13,942 bases of DNA from Oscillospiraceae bacterium (GCA_902803695.1 CADCQX010000051.1:1-13942), one strand, 5' to 3'; counted from the first letter of the stretch, positions 1 through 7,589 are shown. Numbers and translations: made by a program. Notes: generated from the letters alone by a model not told the origin.

Positions 1-699
1 AACGGCTTCATGCCTTTGACATACGTTTGCTTCAAGGATTACGACGAGACTATCCCTAACAAGTTCGTCGCATTCAAGAAGGAAGAAATCGTTAATACTC
101 TTGGAGAGTATCTTGCAAATAACGGTCTCAAGCAGCTCAGAATCGCTGAGACAGAGAAGTATGCACACGTTACGTTCTTCTTCAACGGCGGTATTGAGGA
201 GCCTAATAAGGATGAGGACCGTACACTCGTTAACTCACCCAAGGTTGCAACATACGACCTCCAGCCTGAGATGAGTGCTCCCGAAGTATCTGAGAAGCTT
301 GACGCAGCTATCACATCCGGTAAGTATGATGTGATCATCATCAACTTTGCAAACCCTGACATGGTAGGTCACACAGGTGTTCTTGAGGCAGCTATCGCTG
401 CTGTTGAGAGGATCGACCAGTGTGTTGGCGCTGCTGTTGATGCTGTTAAGAAGATGGACGGTGTTATGTTCATCTGTGCAGACCACGGTAACGCAGAGCA
501 GATGATCAACTACGAGACAGGTGATCCGCACACAGCTCATACAACAAACCCTGTTCCGTTCATCCTCGTTAACTATGATCCTTCCTACACTCTCGCAGAA
601 GGCGGCAGACTTTGCGACATTGCACCTACACTTCTCGAGATCATGGGCCTCCCACAGCCTGCTGAGATGACAGGTAAGTCACTTCTCGTTAAGAAGTAA
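1..699 (+). CDS. gpmI: 2,3-bisphosphoglycerate-independent phosphoglycerate mutase, C-terminal part (5' truncated by window)
   Basis: This cytoplasmic glycolytic enzyme interconverts 3- and 2-phosphoglycerate using two metal ions, normally Mn2+. The frame is open to the first base of the window (Asn-Gly-Phe before the first Met), so the gene starts outside and the Met at base 10 is internal. About 232 C-terminal residues of a family usually near 510 are present. Visible hallmarks are NFANPDMVGHTG, the metal-binding ADHGNAEQM, and DPHTAHTTNPVPFI, followed by the usual ending of this family (DIAPTLLEIMGLPQPAEMTGKSL). Together these cover the second half of the alkaline-phosphatase-like catalytic fold. 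It is the last gene of its transcript, since a hairpin terminator follows 17 bases after the stop. Nothing in the visible part is broken. Confidence 0.96.
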   Translation, partial: NGFMPLTYVCFKDYDETIPNKFVAFKKEEIVNTLGEYLANNGLKQLRIAETEKYAHVTFFFNGGIEEPNKDEDRTLVNSPKVATYDLQPEMSAPEVSEKLDAAITSGKYDVIIINFANPDMVGHTGVLEAAIAAVERIDQCVGAAVDAVKKMDGVMFICADHGNAEQMINYETGDPHTAHTTNPVPFILVNYDPSYTLAEGGRLCDIAPTLLEIMGLPQPAEMTGKSLLVKK

Positions 700-716
700 T
701 TTTCGATAAGGAAAAT

Positions 717-752
717 AAGAGGACCGCAACTTCAACGTTACGGTCCTCTTTT
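717..752. terminator. Rho-independent terminator between convergent genes
   Basis: AAGAGGACCG (717-726) pairs perfectly with CGGTCCTCTT (741-750), with an inner AAC/GTT extension. A short T run follows on the plus strand, ending gpmI. On the minus strand the hairpin is followed by TTATTTTC, so it can also end the lipoprotein transcript that stops at 778. Confidence 0.88.
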
Positions 753-777
753 CATGTCCGGTTTTTATTCGGGATGA

Positions 778-2442
778 TCACGTATAAAGCTGAACGTAAG
801 ATACAACATGATTGTGATCGCTCTCCCATATTCTCATCTCAATATAATCACCCATCGCGAATTCCTCGTTCGACAGGAATACCTCGACCTCATGCATATT
901 GTTCATCTGTACGAGAAAGACTTGAGAATCAGTGACATCATCTTCTTCGACCCACCATTCAACAATGAATGAATCTCCCATCTGAAGCGGCTCATCGAAG
1001 TAACATGTTATCCTTACTCCGTCATCAGAGAAGTTGTAACCTATGGTAGCTACCGTATAATCCGACACCTCGGAATAGTGCATTATGTATCCGTTTTCGT
1101 CTTTCTTTGAAGATCCATAGATTATGCTTCCGTCATCACACCAATCAGGAACATACTCGTAAGCATCCACTGCCTGGTTCTCGTATCCTGACGGACTTAC
1201 GGATGTATCAGGTTCATATGGCATTGCCTCATCTTCAAGGCTGGCCAGCATACCCTCATACAATTCCTCGGTGATCTCGCCGTTCTCATAGAGATTGATT
1301 ATGGCCTGCTCCATACATCTCAGATACTGCTCTTCACTTACTTCGTATGCATTTGCCGCATTTCCCGGCTCCTGTATAAGCCCATTCTCGAAAAATATCT
1401 GATCGCCATCCACATAATGATAGTAAACATCAGCTGTCCACTTGTAATCAACGCCGCTACAGGATGGGATCGCATCAGCCAAGGTGTTATATGTGAGCGC
1501 ACACTGCGCATTCATCAGTTCATCGACTGTCATATCCAACTTGGTATATCTTATGGAATTCATATTTGTCTCAATAAGGAATTCATCAGAATAGAGACTG
1601 CTCATCAGATCATCCGGGGAAGGTGCCTTACCCTTGAGCGTAACAAAATGCTCCGTTCCGTCTTCAACCTTGAATTCATGATCATGATCGAGAATATACT
1701 TTAAGTATTCGGCCACGAACCTGTCGACAGCAGCATCGACATCTTCACCGCTTCCAACGAGCTCTGTAGCTTCAAATACCCTTACCTGATCATCCCAGTC
1801 GTAATCCATAGGAACACCGCTGAAATCACCGTTCGACATATCCGTAAGAAGGTTTGTCACCATGGACTCAGCCTCATCAGAGGAGATATCGATCGGATAA
1901 TACAGATCATCAGCGAGAGATGTAAGGAAATTTCCTATCTTCTTAGCAGACTTCTTGCTCATCGTCCATGTCTTATCATCCCTGTCGTAAACAAAATACA
2001 CCGTGAACTTCTCTGTCTTGCGATCCTTAAACCCGTTCAGTGCTTCAACATATTCGTCGTATGTCATGTGAAGATCTGATTCAAATATGAAATCTTCAGC
2101 ATCGAGATAAGATATCTCAACACTCATATTGGCTCTATTGTTTCTCTTCTCGATCACCGGTTCGCCTGTCGATTTTACTTCCGTAGCGGACAGTACGATA
2201 TCATAGATACTCTCCATCTCCTCAGTGTAAAAAGAAGCATCCTCCATAGTGTCATCATGATCGTAGCCTTCAGCCAGATCTTCACAGGTCTTGCCGTCGT
2301 CTGCTTTGAATGCTTCAACAAACTGTTCCGGGATCTTCTTTATCTCTTCGGCATCACTGCCGGTCTTAACACAAGAACATAGCATAGCGGCAGAAAACAC
2401 CAGTGCCAAAGCACCGGCAACTGCCCTGTTCATCTTTTTCAT
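778..2442 (-). CDS. Large secreted lipoprotein of unknown function (554 aa)
   Basis: I do not recognise a named family. The start is set at 2442: an AGGAG lies 8 bases upstream and the protein then begins with a classic lipoprotein signal (MKKMNRAVAG, a hydrophobic core, lipobox LCSC with the lipidated Cys at about residue 24). A start at 2493 is in frame but would bury the signal peptide. The mature protein is acidic and probably anchored outside the membrane. Residues about 35-205 and 205-400 each look like alpha+beta units, each beginning with a helix rich in Glu/Asp and followed by beta strands, reminiscent of tandem NTF2-like domains (DUF5105-like proteins). The last 110 residues are beta-rich and resemble an Ig-like domain. 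It is the third gene of the unit with the radical SAM enzyme, 60 bases downstream of it, so it may serve the same system or simply share the transcript. Lipoprotein call firm; domain reading tentative. Confidence 0.85.
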   Translation of the reverse strand: MKKMNRAVAGALALVFSAAMLCSCVKTGSDAEEIKKIPEQFVEAFKADDGKTCEDLAEGYDHDDTMEDASFYTEEMESIYDIVLSATEVKSTGEPVIEKRNNRANMSVEISYLDAEDFIFESDLHMTYDEYVEALNGFKDRKTEKFTVYFVYDRDDKTWTMSKKSAKKIGNFLTSLADDLYYPIDISSDEAESMVTNLLTDMSNGDFSGVPMDYDWDDQVRVFEATELVGSGEDVDAAVDRFVAEYLKYILDHDHEFKVEDGTEHFVTLKGKAPSPDDLMSSLYSDEFLIETNMNSIRYTKLDMTVDELMNAQCALTYNTLADAIPSCSGVDYKWTADVYYHYVDGDQIFFENGLIQEPGNAANAYEVSEEQYLRCMEQAIINLYENGEITEELYEGMLASLEDEAMPYEPDTSVSPSGYENQAVDAYEYVPDWCDDGSIIYGSSKKDENGYIMHYSEVSDYTVATIGYNFSDDGVRITCYFDEPLQMGDSFIVEWWVEEDDVTDSQVFLVQMNNMHEVEVFLSNEEFAMGDYIEMRIWESDHNHVVSYVQLYT

Positions 2443-2502
2443 AAAAGTATCTCCTGTCAAATCCATTTGATTCCCTGACAGATTATACACCATTATGAAC
2501 TT

Positions 2503-3861
2503 TTATTCTTTATTACGAAGTTGGCAGGTCTGATCTGCCTTAGCGGAGATATTCCTTATCTTTTTGCAGACAGGGTCATTCCATATCTTTTTCCACTTGT
2601 CGGTCAGGATATTCCCGAGAGGCTTATCCGACAGCCAGCTCTGGCACGGGACAACATTACCGGAAGGCGTGATCGCCATATTGCTGAGGCATGCTCCGCA
2701 GGAAGGGATATCGATCCCCATTTCCTTTAATCTCTCCTGGCTTACCAATCCGGGCGAAGTGAAACTGATCTCCATATCATGAGAATATGCGTACTCCACT
2801 GCGTCCTTAAGAGACTTATAAAGTTCCTCGCCTTCGATCCTCATCTCTTCTGACTGTTTCTCCTTCGCATTTCCCGTAAGGATGAGACCCGAACAGGTTA
2901 CATAAGTAACTCCCAGATCATGAAGGAATTCCAATGTCTTTTTATAGTCTTTATTAAGTTCGCAGATCGGCGTATTGATACTCATGTTGATTCCGGCCTC
3001 GATCGCGTTCTTGATGCCGTCCAGCGTCTTTTGATAGTTAGGAGCACCAACAAGTTTATTGTGTATCTCTTCGTCACACGAATAGAACGTTATCTGTAAG
3101 TTGTCCAGTTCAGCTTCACGAAGGCTGCTGCAATATTCCTTAGTAAGATTTACGCCGTTGGTATTAAGTCTTGTTATGAACCAACGCGCTTCCTTAATGA
3201 GCTCAGGAACGTCATCTCTCATGGTAGGTTCCCCGCCTGTAAATGTAACCTGGGAGATCTTCTCCTTACGAAGCTTCTTTAAGACTTCCTTCCATTCTTC
3301 TGTCGTAAGTTCCTTTTCTTCCGCGCACTCCTGATCTGCAGCATAACAGTGAACGCATTTCTGATTACAGTGCCATTTCCCGTCTTTTGTCATGGCAGAG
3401 ACCATAAGATCCATCCTGTGTGGAGCACTCATGTATTTGGCATACTCGCTCAAAGTCATGGAGTCATATTCATACTCGACCGGCTCGCCTTTTGCTACAG
3501 CTTCAAAGACGCCGATGTAATAGTAAAGGTCATCTTTAAGAACCTGATCCTTTACACGCGGAAATACTTTCTTAACTCCCTTGAAAGTCTTCCTGATGAT
3601 CTCTTTGAGATCTTCATCGGTCATCGCCTTTTCACCGAACTCATTTACGTTCTTAACATACTCGGTAAGGAGTATCGCTCCGGATTCACAGATCGGAAGG
3701 ATCGCGTAGCCGTTTATGATCACCAGAGTCTGTGTGATCTTGAACGGAGTAAACTTAGGCGGGATCATATGCATTCTGATAACGCCCGGACCGTTAGGAT
3801 TCCAGGTTGTGTGGATGACTCTGTCCCAATTCTTTATTTCATAGATCTTTTGATTCAGCAT
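2503..3861 (-). CDS. Radical SAM enzyme with twitch/SPASM-like C-terminus, probable peptide or protein modifier
   Basis: Radical SAM enzymes use a [4Fe-4S] cluster to cleave S-adenosylmethionine and start radical chemistry in the cytoplasm. The cluster motif CxxxCxxC is at residues 165-172 (CNQKCVHC) and the SAM-contacting GGEP at 209-212. A barrel follows to about residue 370. The end (C388, C391, TPSGNVVPC with C406, GNIL, IW, C432, C446) resembles a twitch or shortened SPASM domain that holds an auxiliary cluster, typical of RiPP maturases and protein-modifying radical SAM enzymes. It stops shortly after C446, so a full seven-Cys SPASM set is not seen. The first 160 residues lie before the barrel. 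Residues about 45-120 have a strand, strand, helix pattern that could be a PqqD-like peptide-recognition domain, but this is inference. The start overlaps the end of the Cys-Ala-tail protein gene by 23 bases, suggesting translational coupling and that this protein is the substrate. The alternative is an unrelated small-molecule radical SAM enzyme. Confidence 0.92.
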   Translation of the reverse strand: MLNQKIYEIKNWDRVIHTTWNPNGPGVIRMHMIPPKFTPFKITQTLVIINGYAILPICESGAILLTEYVKNVNEFGEKAMTDEDLKEIIRKTFKGVKKVFPRVKDQVLKDDLYYYIGVFEAVAKGEPVEYEYDSMTLSEYAKYMSAPHRMDLMVSAMTKDGKWHCNQKCVHCYAADQECAEEKELTTEEWKEVLKKLRKEKISQVTFTGGEPTMRDDVPELIKEARWFITRLNTNGVNLTKEYCSSLREAELDNLQITFYSCDEEIHNKLVGAPNYQKTLDGIKNAIEAGINMSINTPICELNKDYKKTLEFLHDLGVTYVTCSGLILTGNAKEKQSEEMRIEGEELYKSLKDAVEYAYSHDMEISFTSPGLVSQERLKEMGIDIPSCGACLSNMAITPSGNVVPCQSWLSDKPLGNILTDKWKKIWNDPVCKKIRNISAKADQTCQLRNKE

Positions 3862-4804
3862 CTTCGGCCCCGTCCTTCAATACCTTTCTGAGTCTCTCCG
3901 TTGATATCTTTGTTCCGTAGAAGTCTTTTCTCGAACAACCTGCCCTGCCGCCTCCGGCACATGCACATGCACAGGCACAAGCGCAGGCGCATCCGCCTCC
4001 TCCATGGTAACCTCCGTGGTGTCTGCCATGACTGTATGAATCACCCAGTATAACTACCTTGAAAATCATTACTGCAATTACCAGCACTATTGAGCCACCG
4101 AGTTTTAGAAAATTGCCTATGTCACTTAAGTGGAATACTGTCTTTTTTCGAAAATTATAAGCAGTACTGAGATATCCTACTTTGATCTTCGCCTTGGATC
4201 CCGGTTTAAGCGAACCTCTGACAACATAGTAATCGTCTTCGCGCTTACCGTCACATTCCTTTACCTTGTCAGCTTTCCACTTTATCTCATAAAGGTCCAC
4301 CGGAATACTGTTAAACCAACCGGCTGTAAAATCATATACATATAATTCCTTCCAAGTTCTATTAAAATCGAAATTACTGAATCGATATGTGTTCTGATCC
4401 GGTTCCTTGAAAAGATTGTTCTGAACGAAGGAAAACTTGAAATCGATCGTCTCACCGGCCATGTATTCCTTGCGGAATTTTACCATGGCATAGTATCCGT
4501 CTTTAGAATAATACTTTACTGATTTAATGTTATCGGAAAGCGCCTTGAACTTCTCTGCATCGTGATTTGGAATACCGATCTGGACCCACGAGACTCCTCC
4601 GTCTTTATCGTCCAATACTTTCCAGCTAATTGTGTACTCAAAATAGACTGCACCTGAATCAAGCACCTCGGCTGTGATCCCATAATATGTAATCTCATCC
4701 TGGTAATTAAATGCATTCGTCTTAAGTGGGATCATGAACAGGATAACAACTGCGATCATGAATACCGCCGAAACTGTTTTGATCCATCTGTTAAATCTTT
4801 CCAT
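3839..4804 (-). CDS. Membrane protein with cytoplasmic Gly/His/(Cys-Ala)6 tail, candidate radical SAM substrate
   Basis: This is a 321-residue protein. Residues 10-31 form a signal peptide or first membrane helix and about 33-230 an extracytoplasmic beta-rich domain. Residues 235-254 form a membrane helix. A short cytoplasmic tail follows: His/Gly-rich (257-271), six Cys-Ala dipeptides (272-283), GGGRAGC (284-290), then a charged end. The layout recalls DUF2207-type membrane proteins, which also have a large outer domain and a Gly-rich tail, but I cannot confirm membership. The tail holds seven Cys; elsewhere in the mature protein I see only C184. Topology would put the tail in the cytoplasm, where the overlapping radical SAM enzyme could reach it. 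The start has AAAGGGA 8 bases upstream and a candidate promoter at 4839-4864. The tail could instead bind metal without modification. Function unknown. Confidence 0.9.
   Translation of the reverse strand: MERFNRWIKTVSAVFMIAVVILFMIPLKTNAFNYQDEITYYGITAEVLDSGAVYFEYTISWKVLDDKDGGVSWVQIGIPNHDAEKFKALSDNIKSVKYYSKDGYYAMVKFRKEYMAGETIDFKFSFVQNNLFKEPDQNTYRFSNFDFNRTWKELYVYDFTAGWFNSIPVDLYEIKWKADKVKECDGKREDDYYVVRGSLKPGSKAKIKVGYLSTAYNFRKKTVFHLSDIGNFLKLGGSIVLVIAVMIFKVVILGDSYSHGRHHGGYHGGGGCACACACACACAGGGRAGCSRKDFYGTKISTERLRKVLKDGAEDAESKDL
3956..3991 (-). repeat. Six tandem Cys-Ala codon pairs
   Basis: Read on the minus strand, the codons are TGC GCC TGC GCT TGT GCC, then TGT GCA TGT GCA TGT GCC. The amino-acid repeat is exact while Cys uses both codons and Ala uses three. 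The peptide repeat is therefore kept at the protein level and is not a fresh microsatellite expansion. Confidence 0.95.
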
Positions 4805-4838
4805 GTATTATCCCTTTCTGATCTTCCGATCAAAAAAG

Positions 4839-4864
4839 ATTGTAACATATTTTCAGCACATCAA
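4839..4864 (-). promoter_or_regulatory. Candidate promoter of the Cys-Ala tail / radical SAM / lipoprotein unit
   Basis: On the minus strand there is an extended -10 element, TGTTACAAT (TACAAT at 4839-4844 with TG one base before). A weak TTGATG lies at 4859-4864. The 14-base spacer is short, so the -10 extension carries most of the call. It lies about 35 bases upstream of the start at 4804. Confidence 0.4.
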
Positions 4865-4870
4865 ATGCAC

Positions 4871-4891
4871 TATCGCAGCGGGTTAGCGATA
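4871..4891. promoter_or_regulatory. Inverted repeat in the divergent intergenic region, possible operator
   Basis: TATCGC (4871-4876) and GCGATA (4886-4891) form a 6-base inverted repeat around a 9-base centre, just upstream of the candidate minus-strand promoter. The rest of the 210-base gap between 4804 and 5015 is AT-rich; a small palindrome TTCCGGAA at about 4912-4919 is the only other structure I see. No convincing promoter for the plus-strand peptide gene was found. Confidence 0.3.
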
Positions 4892-5014
4892 CTTTATATT
4901 TTCTTTAATAATTCCGGAAAATTCTTAATACCGTTTTAACGATGATTTTACCCTACCCGGTTAAGATGTAACCATAGAACAAGAAACACAAAAAACATCT
5001 TGGAGGGTATAAAA

Positions 5015-5224
5015 ATGAAAAACACAAATTTGATCAACACAGTACACGGAGCAGCAATCGGACTCGCAAGCGGAGCAGCAGGAGAATTGTTAATGCTTTC
5101 AGCAATCCTCAATAAACTCCCTGGAAGAAGCATCGCAGTAGCTTGCATCGTCACAGCGATCGCATGGGCTATCGCAGGCGGAGTTATTGCTTATCAGAAA
5201 GGCAAGAAAGCAATTGAAAAGTAA
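5015..5224 (+). CDS. Small hydrophobic two-helix membrane peptide (69 aa), unknown function
   Basis: The start is the ATG at 5015, with GGAGGG 7 bases upstream. A TTG start at 5000 is in frame but overlaps that Shine-Dalgarno site, so it is rejected. The peptide has an N-terminal Gly/Ala-rich stretch (GAAIGLASGAAGELLML), a short LNKLPGRS turn, a second hydrophobic helix (about residues 39-58) and a basic end (YQKGKKAIEK). Small-residue spacing such as GLASGAAG would suit tight helix packing. Candidates include a small membrane regulator, a holin-like protein or a bacteriocin-like peptide, but no leader cleavage motif, immunity gene or exporter is adjacent. It is monocistronic, between a divergent intergenic region and a strong terminator. 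Confidence 0.8.
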   Translation: MKNTNLINTVHGAAIGLASGAAGELLMLSAILNKLPGRSIAVACIVTAIAWAIAGGVIAYQKGKKAIEK

Positions 5225-5250
5225 ACACCTTAATCTATCCCTTATTCCAT

Positions 5251-5284
5251 GAAGCGTTGCCTATTGGCAGCGCTTCTTTTATTT
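5251..5284 (+). terminator. Rho-independent terminator of the small membrane peptide gene
   Basis: GAAGCGTTGCC (5251-5261) pairs with GGCAGCGCTTC (5266-5276) through one G-T wobble around a TATT loop, followed by TTTTATTT. It lies 26 bases after the stop and just before the end of the convergent kinase gene. On the minus strand no T run follows, so it probably serves the plus strand only. Confidence 0.9.
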
Positions 5285-5286
5285 CA

Positions 5287-6318
5287 TCAGAGATAATCAA
5301 GCCAGTAAGTTGTAGCAAAATGATTTACTACTCTGGTCAATACTGCAACAAGGATAGACAGGATTATGCCGAAGATAATGAAAAGGGTCTTATTCTTTTT
5401 TCGGAAAGGAAAAGGTATCTTATCGAAAAAGCCTGTCCAACTTCCGAAGATATCAGCATGCAGGAAGAAAAAGATCACGAGTTCGACAAAATAAAACAGG
5501 CGCTTGATCAACGGCCAGTCAGAATCCCTGATCTGGACACCGAAGATAAAAAAAGAAGCGACGAGCCAATACGAGATCGACACGATCATATGTCCCGGTT
5601 TCTTTCTTCTGAATCCCGGAGGCGGCCATAATGTCGGCTTCGGATGCAATATGTCATACTTCATGTCATCGATCTTTTGGTAACGGTTCTCAGGATCGAT
5701 CTGGGTTGCTTTCTTCGCGACCTTAAGAAGATCCGGGTCATTCGTGATCTCTTCGATGATCTTTCCCAGAGCAAAGATATCGGTTCTCGGATCAGATTGC
5801 GAGAATCCGTACTGTTCAGGAGCTGCATAATCGTAGGTACCGAGCAAAGTCGTATCTCTATCCTGACCTGTCTTATAAACCTTCGCAATATCATAGTCGA
5901 TTATCTTAGCGATACCGTCAGTTGTTATGACTATATTCTCCGGCTTAAGGTCTCTGTGGATGATAGGTCTGAAAGCTGAGTGAAGGAATTTTAATCCGTC
6001 GCAGATCTGAAGCAGGATGTCCTTTTTCTTTTCCTCCGGCAGAGCATTCTTCAACATAAGATCATGGAGTGTCTCACCTTGGACATACTCTTCATATACG
6101 TAGAGTCTGCCATCCCTTACCTCATAGTCGCAGATCTTCACGACATGAGGATTACTATACCTTCTTAAATACTCAAAAACAGGGATCTCATAATGGGTAA
6201 GTATCTTGAGATAACACACGTTACCGGTTACCTCATTTCTGGTGAGGTAATGATCGTCGGAGAACTTTTCCATCACTCTGTAACACTCAATGATACCCAT
6301 ATAAAAATTATACAACAT
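5287..6318 (-). CDS. Membrane-bound Ser/Thr protein kinase (Hanks type)
   Basis: The kinase domain covers residues about 10-225. It shows the ATP-binding Lys (K38 in CYLKIL), the catalytic loop HRDLKPEN (121-128), the metal-binding Asp in DYD (141-143, in place of DFG), APE (166-168) and the structural D180. The Gly-rich loop is degenerate, as often seen in short Firmicute kinases. A Pro-rich linker (WPPPGF, 231-236) leads to three predicted membrane helices (about 244-263, 274-291, 311-331) and a short end. No PASTA or other sensor repeats are present, so it is not a PrkC/PknB-type wall sensor. The catalytic residues are kept, so I expect activity. The start at 6318 has AAGGA about 12 bases upstream; Met at 6300 or 6273 are alternatives, both with weaker sites. 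It is divergent from a membrane protein and HTH genes that may belong to the same pathway. Confidence 0.92.
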   Translation of the reverse strand: MLYNFYMGIIECYRVMEKFSDDHYLTRNEVTGNVCYLKILTHYEIPVFEYLRRYSNPHVVKICDYEVRDGRLYVYEEYVQGETLHDLMLKNALPEEKKKDILLQICDGLKFLHSAFRPIIHRDLKPENIVITTDGIAKIIDYDIAKVYKTGQDRDTTLLGTYDYAAPEQYGFSQSDPRTDIFALGKIIEEITNDPDLLKVAKKATQIDPENRYQKIDDMKYDILHPKPTLWPPPGFRRKKPGHMIVSISYWLVASFFIFGVQIRDSDWPLIKRLFYFVELVIFFFLHADIFGSWTGFFDKIPFPFRKKNKTLFIIFGIILSILVAVLTRVVNHFATTYWLDYL

Positions 6319-6349
6319 TTATGTTAACAATCCTTGAACTCTTCAAAAT

Positions 6350-6366
6350 GTGTGCTTGCAGCACAC
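6350..6366. promoter_or_regulatory. Inverted repeat between divergent kinase and membrane-protein genes
   Basis: GTGTGCT and AGCACAC form a 7-base inverted repeat around TGC. It sits in the 122-base gap between the kinase start (6318) and the membrane-protein start (6441), a suitable place for an operator acting on both. No well-spaced -35/-10 pair for the plus-strand gene was found. Confidence 0.35.
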
Positions 6367-6440
6367 CAATTGAGATTTTATTTTTTCTAGAATTTTCTTA
6401 TCAGTTAAATGGCAATAGTTTTTTCAGGGGAGGTGACTTT

Positions 6441-7583
6441 ATGGAACAGACTGAAAAGAATATTAAGACATTAAGACTTGTAGCAATGATCCTGGGTCTT
6501 GCGGGCAGTGGATCAGTTCTTCTTTCCCTTCTTATGGATGCCTATAAGCTTAATACATCATTCGGACAGATCGCATACAGCATGACAAAATACATGAGCG
6601 GATTGATCCTGTTTGTTGTATTAATGGCAGGATGCTCAGTTGCATTCTCACTTTTGAAAATGGCAGTACCGCAAACAATTGTCGGATCTGTCATGACGGC
6701 GATCGCAGCATTTATGTGCTGGCACATAAAGAGTAAAGAAGGCTCCGGTACCATTCGCCTGAATATCAGTTTCGGAACAGGAGCTTATCTGTTCTTCCTC
6801 GCAGCAATTCTCATGTTGTCAGCAGGAATCATCTATATTATTGCCGCCAATAAAGCAAAGGCTGCAGGTATAGAGGATCCGAATGAAGCAAAGAGAAAAA
6901 AGATCGCTAAGATCATATACATTTGCCTTGGCATTCTTGTAGTACTCAGCATAGGTATATTTATTCTTTCTGCAGTTGTCAAAGCTCAGGCTAAGAAAGA
7001 AGCAAAGAGCGTAGTAGAGAACTATGTCGCTGCTGCAATGGCATACGACGTGGATAAGATGAACACTTATCTTGCACCTGATGTAAAAGATAAGAATGGT
7101 CTTATGGAAGCTTATACACCTAAGGTAATGAATGACGCATTCCTCTCCGTTATGGGTGTAACTGACGAGCAGCTCGGTGAAGACAGCAGAAAGTGTCTTA
7201 CTGAATCATCTGAGTTTTTCGGAAAGAGTTATCTCAAGAGTTTTGGCGTTGATGAAGTCAGTATAAACGATGACGGTTCATATACGATAAAAGCACATGC
7301 AAAGATAATCGATATGAGCAATACATACGAAACTCTTAAGACCAGTTCTACAGAGATCGCAAATGATTACGCTACAAACCACCTCGAGGAGATTTATGAG
7401 ATAGCTTTGACCTCTTCAGGAGATGAAGCAGCTGCCAAGTTGATGGATCTTATGATGCCGGAGATCTGCGCAGTCCTCAACGAATCCATCAAGAATGCAG
7501 GTGAAATGGATACTGAGTTCACCTTTGTCGTTGATAAGGTATCCGGTGAATACAAGATCACAGAAATCGATTATAAGGATTAA
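6441..7583 (+). CDS. Five-helix membrane protein with extracytoplasmic NTF2-like domain (380 aa)
   Basis: The start is the ATG at 6441, preceded by GGGGAGGTG; the longer frame from 6321 has no such site and would add an unlikely N-terminus. Predicted membrane helices lie at about 11-32, 51-72, 78-96, 113-136 and 155-180. With the N-terminus inside, the last 195 residues would be outside. That part begins with a helical AKKEAKSVVENYVAAAM and alternates helices with strands (GSYTIKAHAKII, FTFVVDKVSGEYKITEI), like the NTF2-like or DUF5105-type domains of Clostridia lipoproteins. It could be a sensor or envelope protein. It is followed after 6 bases by the first HTH gene, and the divergent kinase shares its promoter region. 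I do not recognise a named family. Confidence 0.88.
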   Translation: MEQTEKNIKTLRLVAMILGLAGSGSVLLSLLMDAYKLNTSFGQIAYSMTKYMSGLILFVVLMAGCSVAFSLLKMAVPQTIVGSVMTAIAAFMCWHIKSKEGSGTIRLNISFGTGAYLFFLAAILMLSAGIIYIIAANKAKAAGIEDPNEAKRKKIAKIIYICLGILVVLSIGIFILSAVVKAQAKKEAKSVVENYVAAAMAYDVDKMNTYLAPDVKDKNGLMEAYTPKVMNDAFLSVMGVTDEQLGEDSRKCLTESSEFFGKSYLKSFGVDEVSINDDGSYTIKAHAKIIDMSNTYETLKTSSTEIANDYATNHLEEIYEIALTSSGDEAAAKLMDLMMPEICAVLNESIKNAGEMDTEFTFVVDKVSGEYKITEIDYKD

Positions 7584-7589
7584 CAGAAA

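Noticed and set aside
3349..3891. 180-codon plus-strand frame opposite the radical SAM gene
   Set aside because: It is the shadow of a gene with intact radical SAM motifs; it shows no recognisable domain or ribosome site.
5000..5014. TTG start giving a five-residue extension of the small membrane peptide
   Set aside because: It overlaps the GGAGGG ribosome site of the ATG at 5015.
6307..6312. TATAAT on the minus strand near the kinase start
   Set aside because: It lies inside the best-supported reading frame, has no -35 at the right distance and would put the transcript start at or after the start codon; chance in AT-rich DNA is simpler.
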